Shown: positions 43,860 to 53,317 of the stretch, one piece after another
Layout of the letters: every line of letters begins with the position of its first letter
Position numbering within the stretch: position 1 is the stretch's first letter
Source: Euclidia mi
Taxonomy: Eukaryota > Arthropoda > Insecta > Lepidoptera > Erebidae
DNA length: 64,000 nt
Direction: 5' to 3'
NCBI GenBank assembly: GCA_944739405.2
Contig: OX123193.2
Span: forward strand, 24,913,516-24,977,515
Notes under the pieces: generated by a model
Database searches by the model: none
What the model was told of the DNA's origin: nothing
What the model saw: the letters and a program-made list of their open reading frames with translations, nothing else
Translations under genes and position numbers: made by a program

Positions 43860-45180
43860 ACTATGCAGCTACCAATAGTAGTACCTATATGATACATTTT
43901 TTACTGGTCTCGCGGCGGTAAGCCTATTCAAGAGCCACCGACCCAGCAGCAACGATATGAGTGTATGAGTCTCTCCCCAGCGTACGGGACCTACTCTTGC
44001 TATATAGTGTTTCATCTTAAAGTTCCTATGCCGTCATGTTGGCAACAGTGCAAAATAAATGTTGCCTAATTATCCTGAATGTGCTATCTAACAGTCATGG
44101 AGATTTATTATTTAGTAATCAAAGAAAGATAATCCATTAAGGAATGTATACCTACCTCTCTTACGAATGAGAATGAAATTGCGAATGTAAATAGCTTTAA
44201 TTATGTTGTTATTTATCCTTTAAAAAGTCCACTCCCGAAATAGGAATCAATTTAAAAATTACTTTACAAAAAATAAAATCATACCAAGTGTAGTGTGGTG
44301 ATTGAACTCCAAATATCTGACCCAGGGTAAATGGCTCTTAAGCAGTCACCACGCCGTTTAGCCCTGGGTCAAACGGCGAGGATATTATTATTTTATTTAT
44401 ATTTATAGTCTCACGCCTGTATCCCTATATTTCTGCTATACGACAATCTTACCTACATATCTTTCGATCACTCAATTGCTTCATCGCGGAGGGGGATCGT
44501 GAAAAATACGCTACCTCTTTAGCCTTCTGGTCACGCAAATTGCCGCAAAAGGTGATTAGAGGGCGTCACGGATGCGATGTCCTTCACACACAGAGCTACT
44601 GCTGGAAAGAGAGCGCCGAAAACCCTAACCGCTGTCTCCTAGACCAGTATTAAAGCTTCACTTATAAAGGCGCAATGTTGCGAGACCTCCGATAGATGAA
44701 ACCTATTTTTATCATCTGACCCGAGAGCCTATATTTACAATATGCCTCGTCATCCTGACTTTAAATAGTTGACTTCATGCAGACATCACAACGTTGCTAC
44801 ATAAATCGTTCGCCTTATTATCATGAAAGCTATATTTTTCAGCTGCGCCCTATTTTTAGGTGCTTCACCTGAATATACGAAAATTCTCCAAGAAAATGCA
44901 TAAGAAACTCTCTTTCATTAGTCGTCGTAGTTCGAGGCTGAAGCTTCTTTACGGTGCTCGGAGTGGTGTTTTCTTTCAGCTCTGGCAATTGTACCGCAGC
45001 GGTGAAAGCGGTCTGTATCTTTGTTTGTGGTACAAGAAGAACATATTTAGAAACTTAAAGAAAGTACGGTATTTTAATTTATAGTCTCTTTTATGTCTCG
45101 CGGTGAAAACACTATTGCGGGTCATCCCCTCCGCCACTTGAGATAAATATCTCTACGCTAGCGAAAGCGACTCACTAAAA
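43860..45180. other. Intergenic repeat debris between the esterase and CBS genes
   Basis: A scrap of the first SINE family ('tagtctcacgcctgtatccc') is at 44406-44427. 44460-45130 has balanced composition, like a degraded retroelement, but no clear domain. Confidence 0.35.
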
Positions 45181-45199
45181 CCACCGTGGTGACCTCGAC

Positions 45200-45755
45200 T
45201 TCTCATAGTGACGGCAGTCTTCAACATTTTTGTTACATTAGGAGGCGCACGTGGATACTCCACCTATTCCTCGGCCAAGTGGCGGACGGCGGGCTCATTA
45301 CAGTTGATCAGGTTACAGCGCTGCGATGCCTACTTGGAGAATGCCGACAGGGTGGCGGCTGTGGCCACAATGGCGGCGTCCAGACGTGTCCTCTCGGTCG
45401 ATCCTACACAGTTGACAAACCAGCCAAAACAGACATGGCCGGTCAGGATCTGTGTTATCCGCACATTGAGGACGTGATGACGTATCTGTAACCACTCTTT
45501 TAGGATGGGGATTACCGTAATGAAACGTTTCAAAGATAACTCCGACTCACTCACCTCGCCGAAGATTCGCAGCTTTACCTTGTATACGTATGTAGGTAAA
45601 CAAATATTACAAAACAGAACTTTACTTGTGTCATAAGGATTTATGACCTCATAACAAATATTCCAACTTAGGTCCCAAGTGGGGAAATGTAATATTATAT
45701 TTACCTCAATGTTGCATTCGTCATAAAAACACGTCAGGTCTTTGGAGAAAACCAC
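45200..45755 (-). pseudogene. LINE ORF2 C-terminal scrap
   Basis: On the minus strand VLNVRITQILTGHVCFGWFV resembles the 'LTGHGCFGxYL' block after the reverse transcriptase in R1/Jockey-like LINEs. In the next frame a HCGHSRH-like remnant sits where the Cys-His zinc knuckle is expected. Frame changes show decay. The left boundary is uncertain. Confidence 0.45.
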
Positions 45756-45908
45756 ATCTTTCTTTATATATAAATCATTTGTAAGGAAGGAGAAACTAGT
45801 TGTGTAAAATCTTTGTTATACTCTGGATACATTTTATGTGCTCCGTTCTTAACTTTCTTAAGAGTTTTTTAAAAATCGTACATAATGTATAACTTAGTAA
45901 GCGTGAGA

Positions 45909-45949
45909 ATGAGTTTACTGGAGGAGAGGAAATGCCCTGAGGAACCGAG
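45909..45949 (+). CDS. CBS: CBS exon 1 (proposed start)
   Basis: ATG with A at -3, encoding MSLLEERKCPEEP plus two bases, then donor 'ccgag|gtattt'. The leftover phase matches exon 2 exactly and makes the whole CDS divisible by three. In-frame ATG at 45885 is an alternative start; a TAA lies 15 bp before that. No haem-binding Cys-x(n)-His block is present. Confidence 0.6.
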
Positions 45950-48900
45950 GTATTTATCAATATGATCTAAAATAATGTAGTGATATCCTAAATAATTATG
46001 TTTAAATTAACATAGGTAGCTTTCGATATCTTTGAAGATAGAAGACTAGTTGCGATATTCTCTTTTCAGGATTTTGAGCACCTATTACGGTAAAAAGATT
46101 CTGTAAACAAAATTAACTAACTTGTTACGTGATACTGCTGTCATAATTACATTAAATCGTCACTATTTCTATACATTTGATGCTATTAGATACTTTTCAA
46201 CTGCCTTTGCCTTTGACCTTGCCTTCTGTAAATAGCACAAAATAATAAAGAAAATATTTCTTATTTTAGCCGTACTAGTAAAACTGAAAACAAAGTGTAT
46301 AATAGTATTCTGGAAGCAGTCGGTAATACTCCGCTTGTGAAATTGAATACGATACCAAAAGATCATGGACTTGCGTGCGAGATCTGTAAGTTTAAACGAT
46401 TATGTAATTGTAGAATATGAATATATTTGCATAACTTATTAATTTGTTTACTCTTCTTTATTTTTGACACAATTTAATTTTATGTACTTAGTCGCGAAAT
46501 GTGAGTTCATGAATCCTGGAGGCTCCGCAAAAGACAGGATAGCATTGACGATGATCGAAGATGCAAAGAAAGCCGGCGCCATCAAAGATAATACTACGAT
46601 CTTAGAACCTACATCTGGCAATACTGGTATCGGCATTGCAATGAATGGAGCTCTTATGGGTTAGGATAAGTATATAAATGTAATCTTATACATATTAATT
46701 AATATCTTTACTAATATTCACTTCAGTATATGGAAACTGAAACCATTAAAGCTATTTTCATAATTGTTACGTTATTTAAAACTATATTTATTAAGTGGAA
46801 AACGGCCACAACACTAATTAAAGTAGATACAAAGTTAATCATCCAGAAATATTTTGCCCAGGTAAGTCAGAAGCTTTTGGTATCAACTCAGTGGACCTAC
46901 CTAAAGTAAAGAGAGAAGAACTATAAAGTAAAATGACCATTATATTACAGGCACTAAATGCACTATCATCACCGGCGAAAAAAACTCGTGCGAGAAAGTA
47001 GACACGATGCGCTTGTTAGGCGCTGAGGTGATCCCAGTGAAGGGAGAAGAAGTAGACATCGCAAAACAAATAAAACAAGACAATCCTGATACAATTGTCA
47101 TATTGAACCAAGTAATTATTTAAACAATTATGTTTCTTTATATTTAACGAGATAATTAGAAAAAAACGACTTACTTAGTTTATGCTGTTTTTACGGGAAA
47201 ACAGAAAAATCTGTAAAAGATGTGGCATGTTCAAGAAACATTTTCAGTATCCACAGATATTTTCATCGTTTTTTCAGAATTTTAGACCTTAAAAAGAAAC
47301 CTATTTTACTAGTATAGATTTATAGAAATGTTGGTTAAACATCCAGGTACGATCACAAAAATCAATAATATTGTTTTTAATTTTAGGTCGAAAATATCGT
47401 AAATCCTATGACCCACTTTGAAACCACCGGGTCGGAGATATTATCAGCTTTGGAGAAAGTAGACATGGTAGTGATGGGAGCAGGTACCGGCGGTACTATG
47501 AGTGGAGTAGGACTCCGAGTGAAACAGAAATACCCTGATTGTATCATCGTCGCGGCAGAACCTGATGGCTCAGTAATGCTCAACAAAAATGGCAAGGAGC
47601 ATCCGTTTTTGGTAAGTAATAATTATTGCATACCTCTCTAAAATAAACGATGCAACAAGACTCAGCTCATTGACCATGCCACAGTTTTTGGAAGTTCTGC
47701 TCGTCTAATGGCTTCGCTCTGTTTTCTGCTAAATTGGAGAACCGGAATCTATGATAGGTTCGATTTCCAGTCGAGGCAAACATTTACGTGAGGAGCACTG
47801 TGCGTTTTCTGTCTGAGTGTTAACAATGTTTTAGGAAATGTTAAATATTGATTTATAAGTTCATCATCATTAGCCCCTTACAGTCCACTGATGAAGGAGG
47901 AATTGGCCGACTATACCACGCTGGCCAAACGGGTTGGTATAGGGTTTGTATCAAGTTTTCCTTCTCTTACAGTGCTGTTCTCTGCATAGTATGGTCCCTC
48001 TGTCGGCTCTTACGACACCCATGGGATGATATGGGGTGGTGACATTGCGTATTCTTAATCCGTCACCACACGGACAATATTTATAAGTTACTTTATTATT
48101 TTTCTGGTTGCCGCAAGACAGACTCTGCAGAGCCTAGTTTATTATCAGATTACCGACTAAATTTGCAAAATACAAAAATACTGCCTATCTTCTGTATATA
48201 ACGGGGTCTATCCTCTGACCGAATACCTGATTAATTGTTGTGGTGGTTGGAATTTATTTGATAACTGAGGGGTGTAGAGTATGCTAATAAAAAGCCCCTT
48301 GCCTTGGATCTGGTGATCCAGCTGGAAAAACAAGGGGTAAATTAACAAAAAATACTTAACTATTTTAAATTGTCTTTCGGGATATATACCACTTAATTTT
48401 GTTTGGAGTAACCGATATTTCGGCACTGTTGCAAGCGCACGGATGTACTGAGTACATCCGTGAACATGGCAATTGCAACTCCAAACAAAGGTACGTGGTA
48501 TATATCCCGAAAGACAATTTAAAATAAGTTTAAATTACCACGAAAGTTTAAATTTCAAAAAAGAACTATAATTGTCACTAGCTAGATAGGTACTATTACG
48601 ACTGGTTTATTTGTGATTGTAGGTGGAAGGAGTGGGTGGCACGTGGGTACCTATGGTACTTGACCCGTCGATCGTGGACCATGTCGAAGTAGTCACTGAC
48701 GAGGAATCATTCTTAACAGCGAGAGAGCTGGCAAGAAAAGAAGGTTTACTATGCGGTAAGTTTTATATTCATCATTATTATCATATCAGCCGAAAGACAC
48801 TCACTGCTGGATATGTCCAGCGGGTGGCCTAAGATCGGTCTATGTAGAAGGAGTAAGCCCATAGGCCTCTATACAGCCGCATCCATCTGCTGCCCGCAAT

Positions 48901-50530
48901 TCCAACAATATCGTCAGTCCACGTTGACACCTGGGTGGTCTAGGCCTAGTTTTATATTCATCATCAGCCTTTAACAGTCCACAGCTGGACTAAGCCTCTC
49001 CTATGAAAGGAGGACTTGGCCTACTATACCACGCTGGCCAAACGGGTTGGTATAGGGTTTGTATCAAGTTTTACTCCTTTTACAGTGCTGTTCTCTGCAC
49101 AATATGCTCCCTCTGTCGGCTCTTACGAAACCCATGGGAAGATATGGGGTGGTAACATTCCGTGTTCTTAATCCGTCACCACACGGACTGTTTGTTTTAT
49201 ATTGCTCGATTTTATTTCCGTGCACGCTATGTGCTGATAGAAGTGCTATGTCGATATTATAGGAGGAAGCAGTGGTACTGCAATGTGTGCAGCAATCAAG
49301 GCTGCTAAAGCCTTGAAGATGGGCGCAGGCAAACGTGTAGTAGTGATCCTACCCGACGGCATCCGTAACTACATGACCAAGTTTGTCAGCGATCAGTGGA
49401 TGGAGGCACATCTCTTCATGGATCCTCCAAAGCACCACATGAGGTAATATTCCCTTGATATTTCTACTCAACGTTCTGTTTTTTCTGTGGTACCTACTAT
49501 TACTATTAAGTATGCTTGTGTTATTATTCCAGATGGTGGAACCAACCCATTACCGATTTGAAGTTGCCCCACAAGTATCCATTGCTAAAGGATAATGTCA
49601 CTTGTGAAATGGTTCTTAATGCTATGAAAGATGCTCACATTGCCGTTATTACCAACGATAAAGGGTATACATTTATTAATGGTATTTTTATTATCATTGT
49701 AGTTCAAATAGGTTCCTCTACTAACATTGGTATTCATTTACAGACATTTTGTTGGAGCTGTATCTAAAGACAGTTTTCGTAATGTTGCAACAAATCCTAT
49801 AAGGCAGTTTGATGGCAAACTTGAAGAATTCAGTTTTAAAGATCTAGCTACAAAACACCTCATTAGAGACGTTTATACGTTAGCTGAGAACGGAAAGAAA
49901 GGGATGCCAACTATTGGTCTTTTGTCTCGTATACTAGACATCACTCCGTTTGTGATTATTGGACTAGAAGGGCATGATACTGCCGGTAAGTTGTTAAGCA
50001 TTTTTATAGAAGACCCTAAACATTTTTTTTTCGTTAGTAACCTCGGGGAGGAATATCCGCAACTAGGGTTTTTTCCACCACGACAAAAAAGTATATACAG
50101 AAGCAACTGAGCAAATGTTCTGCTCACACTTCTGGTTACCTGTTGTTTTGACCTCTAAGAAGACCATGTAAATTGGAAGCAACTTCTTAACTTAATGTTT
50201 CCTTGTTTAATTTCATTTATCTTTATATTTCATAAAATTTATTATAATAGCTTGCTTTTTCTAAAAAAGTTGACTTTCGTGAGTCATTAGACAGTCTGGA
50301 GGCTCCTATGCTACACCGGGTCCCATATTAGCAATGTTTTTCTTTTTGCGATAGTTATGCGTTTTTATGTATTTTGTATGCCAAATATGAATAATTTTCT
50401 ATCCTTCTATATTCCAGATTATTTTCGACCAAAAGGCGTAGTCACAGGCGAGGATATTCTTGATTACATTCGTAAAATAGAAGACTGTAAATTGGCTGGT
50501 TTGGCTCAACGTCGAGGCTGGGCTGTGTAG
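45909..50530 (+). CDS. CBS: Cystathionine beta-synthase, ten exons, short N-terminus
   Basis: Joined exons: 45909-45949, 46270-46385, 46492-46659, 46951-47111, 47387-47611, 48623-48755, 49263-49443, 49533-49664, 49744-49985, 50418-50530. They give 503 codons and TAG, with all introns GT-AG and phases compatible. CBS condenses serine and homocysteine to cystathionine with PLP in the transsulfuration pathway. Visible marks are NTPLVKL (about 37-43), the PLP lysine Lys66 in GGSAKDRI, the PTSGNTG loop (92-98), the phosphate loop GTGGT (195-199) and GGSSGT (282-287). The C-terminal part (about 342-503) starts after the catalytic core (HHMRWWNQP) and has the length for a pair of CBS domains. Human CBS has its PLP lysine at 119, so about 53 N-terminal residues, including the haem Cys-His, are absent here. 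The first exon is inferred from phase and frame; an in-frame ATG at 45885 would add eight residues. An O-acetylserine sulfhydrylase would lack the C-terminal module. Confidence 0.92.
46270..46385 (+). CDS. CBS: CBS exon 2
   Basis: It encodes SKTENKVYNSILEAVGNTPL, then VKLNTIPKDHGLACEI, the start of the PLP fold. The acceptor is 'ttattttag' and the donor 'gatct|gtaag'. Confidence 0.9.
46492..46659 (+). CDS. CBS: CBS exon 3 (PLP lysine)
   Basis: It encodes FAKCEFMNPGGSAKDRIAL with Lys66, and LEPTSGNTGIGIAMNGALM. The usual GGSVKDR has Ala in place of Val. The acceptor is 'tgtacttag' and the donor 'atgg|gttagg'. Confidence 0.95.
46951..47111 (+). CDS. CBS: CBS exon 4
   Basis: It encodes TKCTIITGEKNSCEKVDTMR, then LLGAEVIPV, matching the 'EKVxxLxxLGAE' stretch of the family. 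The acceptor is 'tatattacag' and the donor 'aaccaa|gtaatt'. Confidence 0.93.
47387..47611 (+). CDS. CBS: CBS exon 5 (phosphate-binding loop)
   Basis: It encodes NPMTHFETTGSEILSAL, then MVVMGAGTGGTMSGVG, whose GTGGT binds the PLP phosphate, then VAAEPDGSVM. The acceptor is 'taattttag' and the donor 'ttttg|gtaagt'. Confidence 0.95.
47862..48078 (+). mobile_element. SINE-like repeat (CATCAT...cacacgga) with 11-bp target duplication
   Basis: It is flanked by ATTTATAAGTT at 47851-47861 and 48079-48089, a perfect duplication. The body matches 3697-3935 with a short internal deletion near its start. It lies in CBS intron 5. Confidence 0.88.
48363..48524. mobile_element. MITE, 162 bp, TA target, arms ~45 bp
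   Basis: The ends are 'ttttaaattgtctttcggga' and 'tcccgaaagacaatttaaaa', with TA on both sides. The pairing continues through 'tatataccac' and 'tttggagt'. The centre is a further 25-bp palindrome, 'cacggatgtac-tga-gtacatccgtg'. It lies in CBS intron 5. Confidence 0.82.
48623..48755 (+). CDS. CBS: CBS exon 6
   Basis: It encodes VEGVGGTWVPMVLDPSIVDH, then the TARELARKEGLLCG helix. The donor 'atgcg|gtaag' is followed at once by the first of three GTTTTATATT target-site copies. Confidence 0.94.
48770..48948 (+). mobile_element. SINE-like element, first of two stacked insertions
   Basis: It starts 'catcattattatcatatcag' and contains 'cactgctggatatgtccagc' and 'cctctatacagccgcatcca'. It is flanked by GTTTTATATT at 48760-48769 and 48949-48958. 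Confidence 0.75.
48959..49193 (+). mobile_element. SINE-like repeat (CATCAT...cacacgga), second stacked insertion
   Basis: Same family as 3697-3935. It is flanked by GTTTTATATT at 48949-48958 and 49194-49203. It shares its left target copy with the preceding element, so it landed at the same site. Confidence 0.85.
49263..49443 (+). CDS. CBS: CBS exon 7
   Basis: It encodes GGSSGTAMCAAIKAAKALK, then KRVVVILPDGIRNYMTKFVS and DQWM, the end of the catalytic core. The acceptor is 'gatattatag' and the donor 'atgag|gtaata'. Confidence 0.95.
49533..49664 (+). CDS. CBS: CBS exon 8
   Basis: It encodes WWNQPITDLKLPHKYPLLKD, the linker, and the first strand of the regulatory region (MKDAHIAVITNDKG). The acceptor is 'ttattccag' and the donor 'aagg|gtatac'. 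Confidence 0.92.
49744..49985 (+). CDS. CBS: CBS exon 9
   Basis: It encodes HFVGAVSKDSFRNVATN, completing the first CBS-domain-like half, and the second half around LLSRILDITPFVIIGLEGHD. The acceptor is 'catttacag' and the donor 'gccg|gtaagt'. Confidence 0.92.
50418..50530 (+). CDS. CBS: CBS exon 10 and stop
   Basis: It encodes DYFRPKGVVTGEDILDYIRK, the typical closing strand-helix of a CBS domain, and ends RRGWAV before TAG. The acceptor is 'tatattccag'. Confidence 0.93.
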
Positions 50531-50568
50531 TATGTCCAAAGAAATCAATAACCAATAACTAAATCCAA

Positions 50569-50574
50569 AATAAA
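50569..50574 (+). promoter_or_regulatory. Polyadenylation signal of the CBS gene
   Basis: AATAAA lies 39 bp after the stop, followed by a T-rich stretch ('gctgttttttattttacc') at 50594. This gives a very short 3'UTR. Confidence 0.85.
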
Positions 50575-51302
50575 GATGATCAATAATCTGATGGGCTGTT
50601 TTTTATTTTACCTTCCTCTAAGACGATGCAGCTTGTAACACTTTCGCGTGCAGAACGTATGGATACGTAACAAAATCGAGATACGATGTCGCACAACGTA
50701 TCGATACGTCAAATTTTATATTTCTCTATCAGTCAGTACGTAAGGAAACGTCCGTTTTTCATATAATGCTCGTATAGTGACGTCACAGTGCCACAACATA
50801 TCAAAATCTTGATTTCGTAGTGTCACACAGCATCGACATTTTAAGCGTTTTGTGGGTGCTTCTCACACATTCAAAGACACCTACTCACAAAAGCAGAACG
50901 TCCATAGTCGTCAACTGGAGTATGCGCCGCCATACTGTAAGTCGGGCTGTGCACCGTTACGCGACGCACGTGTACAGTGAAGTAAGCTCCAGAGTAACAA
51001 AACTTTTAAATCGGAAGTTATCACGTATTTTATACTGAATTTAAATAATAGAGTGTGTATGATAAAGAATACAATAATTATTTTCATATTTGAGCAACAA
51101 TAATAGTTTTATTTTAGTTCTAATAAAGAAATTCCATTGTATTAGATGGACAAAATAAAGCGAGCGAGAAGAAAGAAAAGTAATAAAAAAGAAAAGTAAT
51201 CAATTTCAAACTGAATTCCTGCATCAAATAAAAAAAACGGGATTTTAGCTATTGTTTCTTCCCGTGCTGGTTCCTATTGGGGCGAGGCTTCTACGAATGG
51301 AT

Positions 51303-51995
51303 CACCTTCAGGGCTCGCAGGATCATCAGATCCTGAGATATCAATCTGAGGCGGCCCCTCGGGACGTGGGCTGCTTTCGGGGCTCGCAGAGACTACTATC
51401 TGAGGTGAGGGTGGCACCCCACGATGTAGGTTGCCTTCGGGGCTCGCAGGTAGTAGTATCCGTGGCGCAGGCTGCCCTTCAAGGTCTTCGAAGCCTCCAG
51501 GCTTCTGAGAACGGCATTCCGTATGAGTTGCCTTCGGGGTCCTTAGGGTTTAGAATCTGGAGTGAGGGCGGCCTCATGAGATGTGGATTACCGTCAGAGT
51601 TCTCAGGGTCTATATTTTGAGGCGAAGATTGTGCCCCGCAGTGTGAATTGCCTTCGGTATCTTCAGGGACTGGATTCTGAGGCGAGGGTGGCACTATGCA
51701 AAGTGAGTCACCTTCAGGGTCCTCGGGGTCTGGATTCTGAAGCAAGGGCGGCACCTCGTGATGTGGGTTGCCTTCAAGGTTCACAGGGTCGGGATCCCGA
51801 GGCGAGGGCAGCATCTCGCGATGTGGGTTGATTTCTATGTCCTCAGAGTCGGGACTCTGGAGTGAGGGCGGGACCACGCGTTATGGGTAACCTTCAGGGT
51901 CCTCGGGGTCTGAATTCTGAGGCGAGGGCGGCACCTCGCGATGTGGGTTGCCTTATGGGTCCTCAAGGTCTTGATTTGGAGGCGAGGTCGGCGCC
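51303..51995. repeat. 60-bp minisatellite, about 11 units
   Basis: The consensus starts 'ccttcagggtcctcggggtc' and ends 'cacctcgcgatgtgggttg'. Most units are exactly 60 bp; the third is longer and rearranged. Being a multiple of three, it leaves all frames fairly open. On the minus strand the repeat reads PPSPQNPDPEDPEGNPHREV-like units of 20 residues, uninterrupted over 51479-51877. Confidence 0.9.
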
Positions 51996-52139
51996 TTTCC
52001 ACATCTTTAGGGGCCACGTGATTCTCCGGCATCATAGACAAGAGTGGCGCTTCACGAAAGATAATATGCAGCCCAACGTATTAATACGTGAACGTATTGA
52101 TACGTAGCGAGTAATATAACAGGTATCGAAAGATTAAAT

Positions 52140-52322
52140 GTGGCACAACTTATCCATGCGTCGACGTAGTAAGACGTTGCGTGTAGTATAACAGATTAGG
52201 ATATATATAATGTTACAGAACGTAACTGCACGTCGACGTATCGAGACGTTGTTTAATAAAAAAAATGAAAAATGATTATATTTTGCGGAACGTCACCATA
52301 CGTCGACGTATAATGTCGTTCT
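52140..52322. repeat. Tandem ~71-bp repeats with 'acgtcgacgta' core
   Basis: Three units start near 52143, 52214 and 52285, each with 'aacnnannnncacgtcgacgt'-like sequence followed by a GACGTT or GTCGTT block. Spacers are AT-rich. Confidence 0.7.
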
Positions 52323-52831
52323 GATCATAGTTAATTACTCAAATAAATAGTGGTACAGTCAGCATCAAAAGTTGATGACCACATTTAGATTTTCAATATC
52401 GCTGTACACCATAATATACCTAAATTGCTCAACATGACAAGCGCCAGAAATGAATGATTATCATAAAAGGGCATAAGTAGGTGACCATGACTTTTCAAAA
52501 GTCGCTAAACAAAGTTATGGTAAAAAAAAAGCATAACACCACGTCACCAGTCATTCGGCCAGTACGGCCAGTGACGTCCGAGAACTAAATAAAGGAGGTC
52601 GTTACATTTAATAAACTAATGTGTTTAATTATATTATTATTGAATACTATAGTCTTTTAAGGTAATACAATATTTTATAGATGATAAATAATTGCAACCG
52701 CAATGGTCTACATCCGATACAAAGTGATAATTAAGTAAATATTATTTTACATTCAAGGGTAAACAGTTTTACAAAGAATTGAATTAAAACAGAATTTGTG
52801 TGAATTTTGAAAATAAGTCTTATATGTATAT

Positions 52832-53317
52832 AGGGGGTCTACCAGGAGTTTTTTTTTTCAAACAAACCACGAGTTTTGCACTCGATCGTCACGGTGACGA
52901 TAGACTAGTCGACGGGAACAATAGGGAAGTTTCCTGCAGGTAAAATAAATTATACAAGTATTTTTATCTAGTGAAACATGTCAAAATAATAGTAGTTTCA
53001 TTCATCAATTAATGTTAAAACTTTATTTAACATTTTTTTATCGTCAATTTATTGATAACTAAGTATTCTACTTGACAGCAAAACACTATGACGTCACTAT
53101 GTCATATTTCATACAAAACCCTTGGCAAAGGTCGTTTTTGACATTTAATTAAAAGTGCTTGATTTGACTAGTTGTAAACAATCCTATTTCCATAGATTTT
53201 CTAAAAGCGCCCTTATCGGATAGTAGCGATCGATAGAGGGCGCATTAAAAAATTGTATGAAAATTGTTCCCCTTGACTAGTTTATCATCGCCGTGTAAAT
53301 TTCGTACTAGACCCTCA
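52832..53317. mobile_element. MITE-like element with degenerate ~90-bp inverted ends
   Basis: The left end 'agggggtctaccaggagt' and the right end, reverse complemented, 'tgagggtctagtacgaaatt' are related. Further in, 'gatagactagtcgacgggaa' faces a copy that reads 'gataaactagtcaaggggaa' on the other strand. No coding capacity. Confidence 0.5.

Larger units (their letters stand above)
50640..52330. other. Unidentified repeat module: minisatellite flanked by AACGTATnnATACGT motifs
   Basis: A 60-bp minisatellite (51303-51995) lies between two groups of the same near-palindromic motif. The left group is at 50653-50669 and 50694-50710; the right group is at 52074-52105 and in three 71-bp-spaced repeats to 52320. 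Repeated subterminal motifs on both sides of a core are typical of a transposon, but no terminal inverted repeat, target duplication or transposase could be found. It starts about 70 bp after the CBS polyadenylation signal. Confidence 0.5.

Noticed and set aside
45186..45491. + strand frames of 89 and 101 codons
   Set aside because: The minus strand carries a LINE-like sequence here; the + frames have no similarity I recognise.
51252..51620. 122-codon + strand open frame
   Set aside because: The minisatellite unit is a multiple of three, so long frames arise on both strands; no start context or conserved motif.
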